From contig JAOWCC010001589.1 in assembly GCA_030867875.1 (NCBI GenBank), positions 88,249,537 through 88,313,536 on the forward strand: a DNA stretch of 64,000 nucleotides, in the 5' to 3' direction. Made by a program: the position numbers and the translations under genes. The notes beneath the pieces were generated by a model, which was given only the letters and a program-made list of their open reading frames with translations, searched no databases and was not told the DNA's origin. Below, piece after piece: positions 63,240 to 64,000 of this stretch; within the stretch, counting starts at the first letter, position 1; the number at the start of each line of letters is the position of its first letter. Source of the DNA: Actinernus sp. WN-2022 (lineage: Eukaryota; Cnidaria; Anthozoa; Actiniaria; Actinernidae).

Positions 63240-64000
63240 TTATAAGTTATATGCTAGTTTTAAGAACATCAAATTGCCAAGGGAAACTATCAGCCGATAG
63301 TTCCGAGACAGACACAGTCTATTTGCGTTATTGTTCAACACAAAATTGCCTTTCGTGCTCAGCAGGCACTATTATACAAACAGACTGTGTCCGTCGAGGA
63401 ACTATCGGCTGATAGTTGCCCGCGGAAATTTGATGTTCTTAAAACAAATATAAGCCCGAGAACGCAGTTCGAGGGCTTATATGCTAGTTTTAAGAACATC
63501 AAATGTCCAAGGGAAACTATCAGCCGATAGTTCCGAGACAAACACAGTCTATTTGTCGTTATTATTCATCACAAAATCTTATGGTCTTCAGCTCTCAGCG
63601 GGCACTATTATACAAATAGACTGTATCCGTCGAGGAACTATCGGCTGATAGTTGCCCGCGGAAATTTGATGTTCTTAAAACAAATATAAGCCCGAGAACG
63701 AAGTTCGAGGGCTTATATGCTAGTTTTAAGAACATCAAATTTCCAAGGGAAACTATCAGTCGATAGGTCCGAGACAGACACAGTCTATTTGCGTTATTGT
63801 TCAACACAAAATTGTCTTTCGTGCTCAGCGGGCACTATCGCCTGATAGTTAGCCTCCGCGGACGACAACTATCATGTCACGTGATCGCTTTTAGCCAATG
63901 AGCGCGCGCAAAAATTTTGTGGTGAACTATAACACCTGATAGTGATCGCTCTTGGCCAATGAGCGCGCGCCACAATTTTGTGGTGAACTAGAACGCCTCG
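63240..64000. repeat. Tandem palindromic repeat, about 235-bp period, three copies
   Basis: Units start near 63251, 63483 and 63720 with TAGTTTTAAGAACATCAAAT. Each carries inverted halves GAAACTATCAGCCGATAGTTC and GAACTATCGGCTGATAGTTG and, between units, ATAAGCCCGAGAACG with CGAGGGCTTATATGC. The third copy runs into ATCATGTCACGTGATCGC and the window end; pieces occur at 31190-31450 and 35188-35590. Confidence 0.9.

Overview
The window is eukaryotic and animal. Genes are split by GT-AG introns, the flanks are AT-rich, and the space between exons is full of minisatellites, SINEs, LINE fragments and inverted-repeat DNA transposons. The proteins are metazoan in character: a long EGF-repeat type I membrane protein with Delta-like second EGF, PRPF31, SNRPD2 and FKBP2. 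Compact gene spacing, CR1/L2-like LINEs and tRNA-derived SINEs would fit a cnidarian, probably an anthozoan. That taxon call is an inference from overall character, not a match to a known genome.

Layout. Positions 1-2113 hold a split SINE and a 39-bp minisatellite. From 2114 to 25563 (+) lies one large gene, cut at its 5' end by the window and broken by a 100-N gap. It has 20 exons I can place: about 19 EGF modules, a charged linker, one transmembrane segment and a 47-residue tail with an FTNPAY (FxNPxY) sorting motif. Almost all junctions are phase 1. Its introns carry LINE remnants, a transposon copy swollen by inverted minisatellites, a tandem array of copied splice donors and a 1.7-kb minisatellite. 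Two late EGF exons look damaged or mis-assembled. Positions 25564-36500 are a graveyard of mobile elements, including nested insertions with visible target-site duplications and a perfect 95-bp-arm palindrome.

Positions 36891-43418 hold a head-to-head pair: SNRPD2 (-) and PRPF31 (+), whose start codons lie 383 bp apart. Both products are spliceosome components (Sm ring; U4/U6 di-snRNP), so shared promoter control is a natural hypothesis. Positions 43900-50750 are again repeat-rich and contain a tRNA-derived SINE with a quadruplicated A box, a palindromic family built on poly-G/C runs, and a small minus-strand PHD-finger ORF with its own polyadenylation signal.

Positions 50896-60046 (+) are FKBP2, an ER-lumen peptidyl-prolyl isomerase in five coding exons. 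Its introns hold a 1.73-kb element with about 175-bp inverted repeats and a 9-bp target duplication, and an array of about 25 copies of an 87-bp unit that runs almost to the last splice acceptor. The window ends in dispersed palindromic repeats. I see no prokaryotic system, CRISPR array, rRNA or functional tRNA gene.
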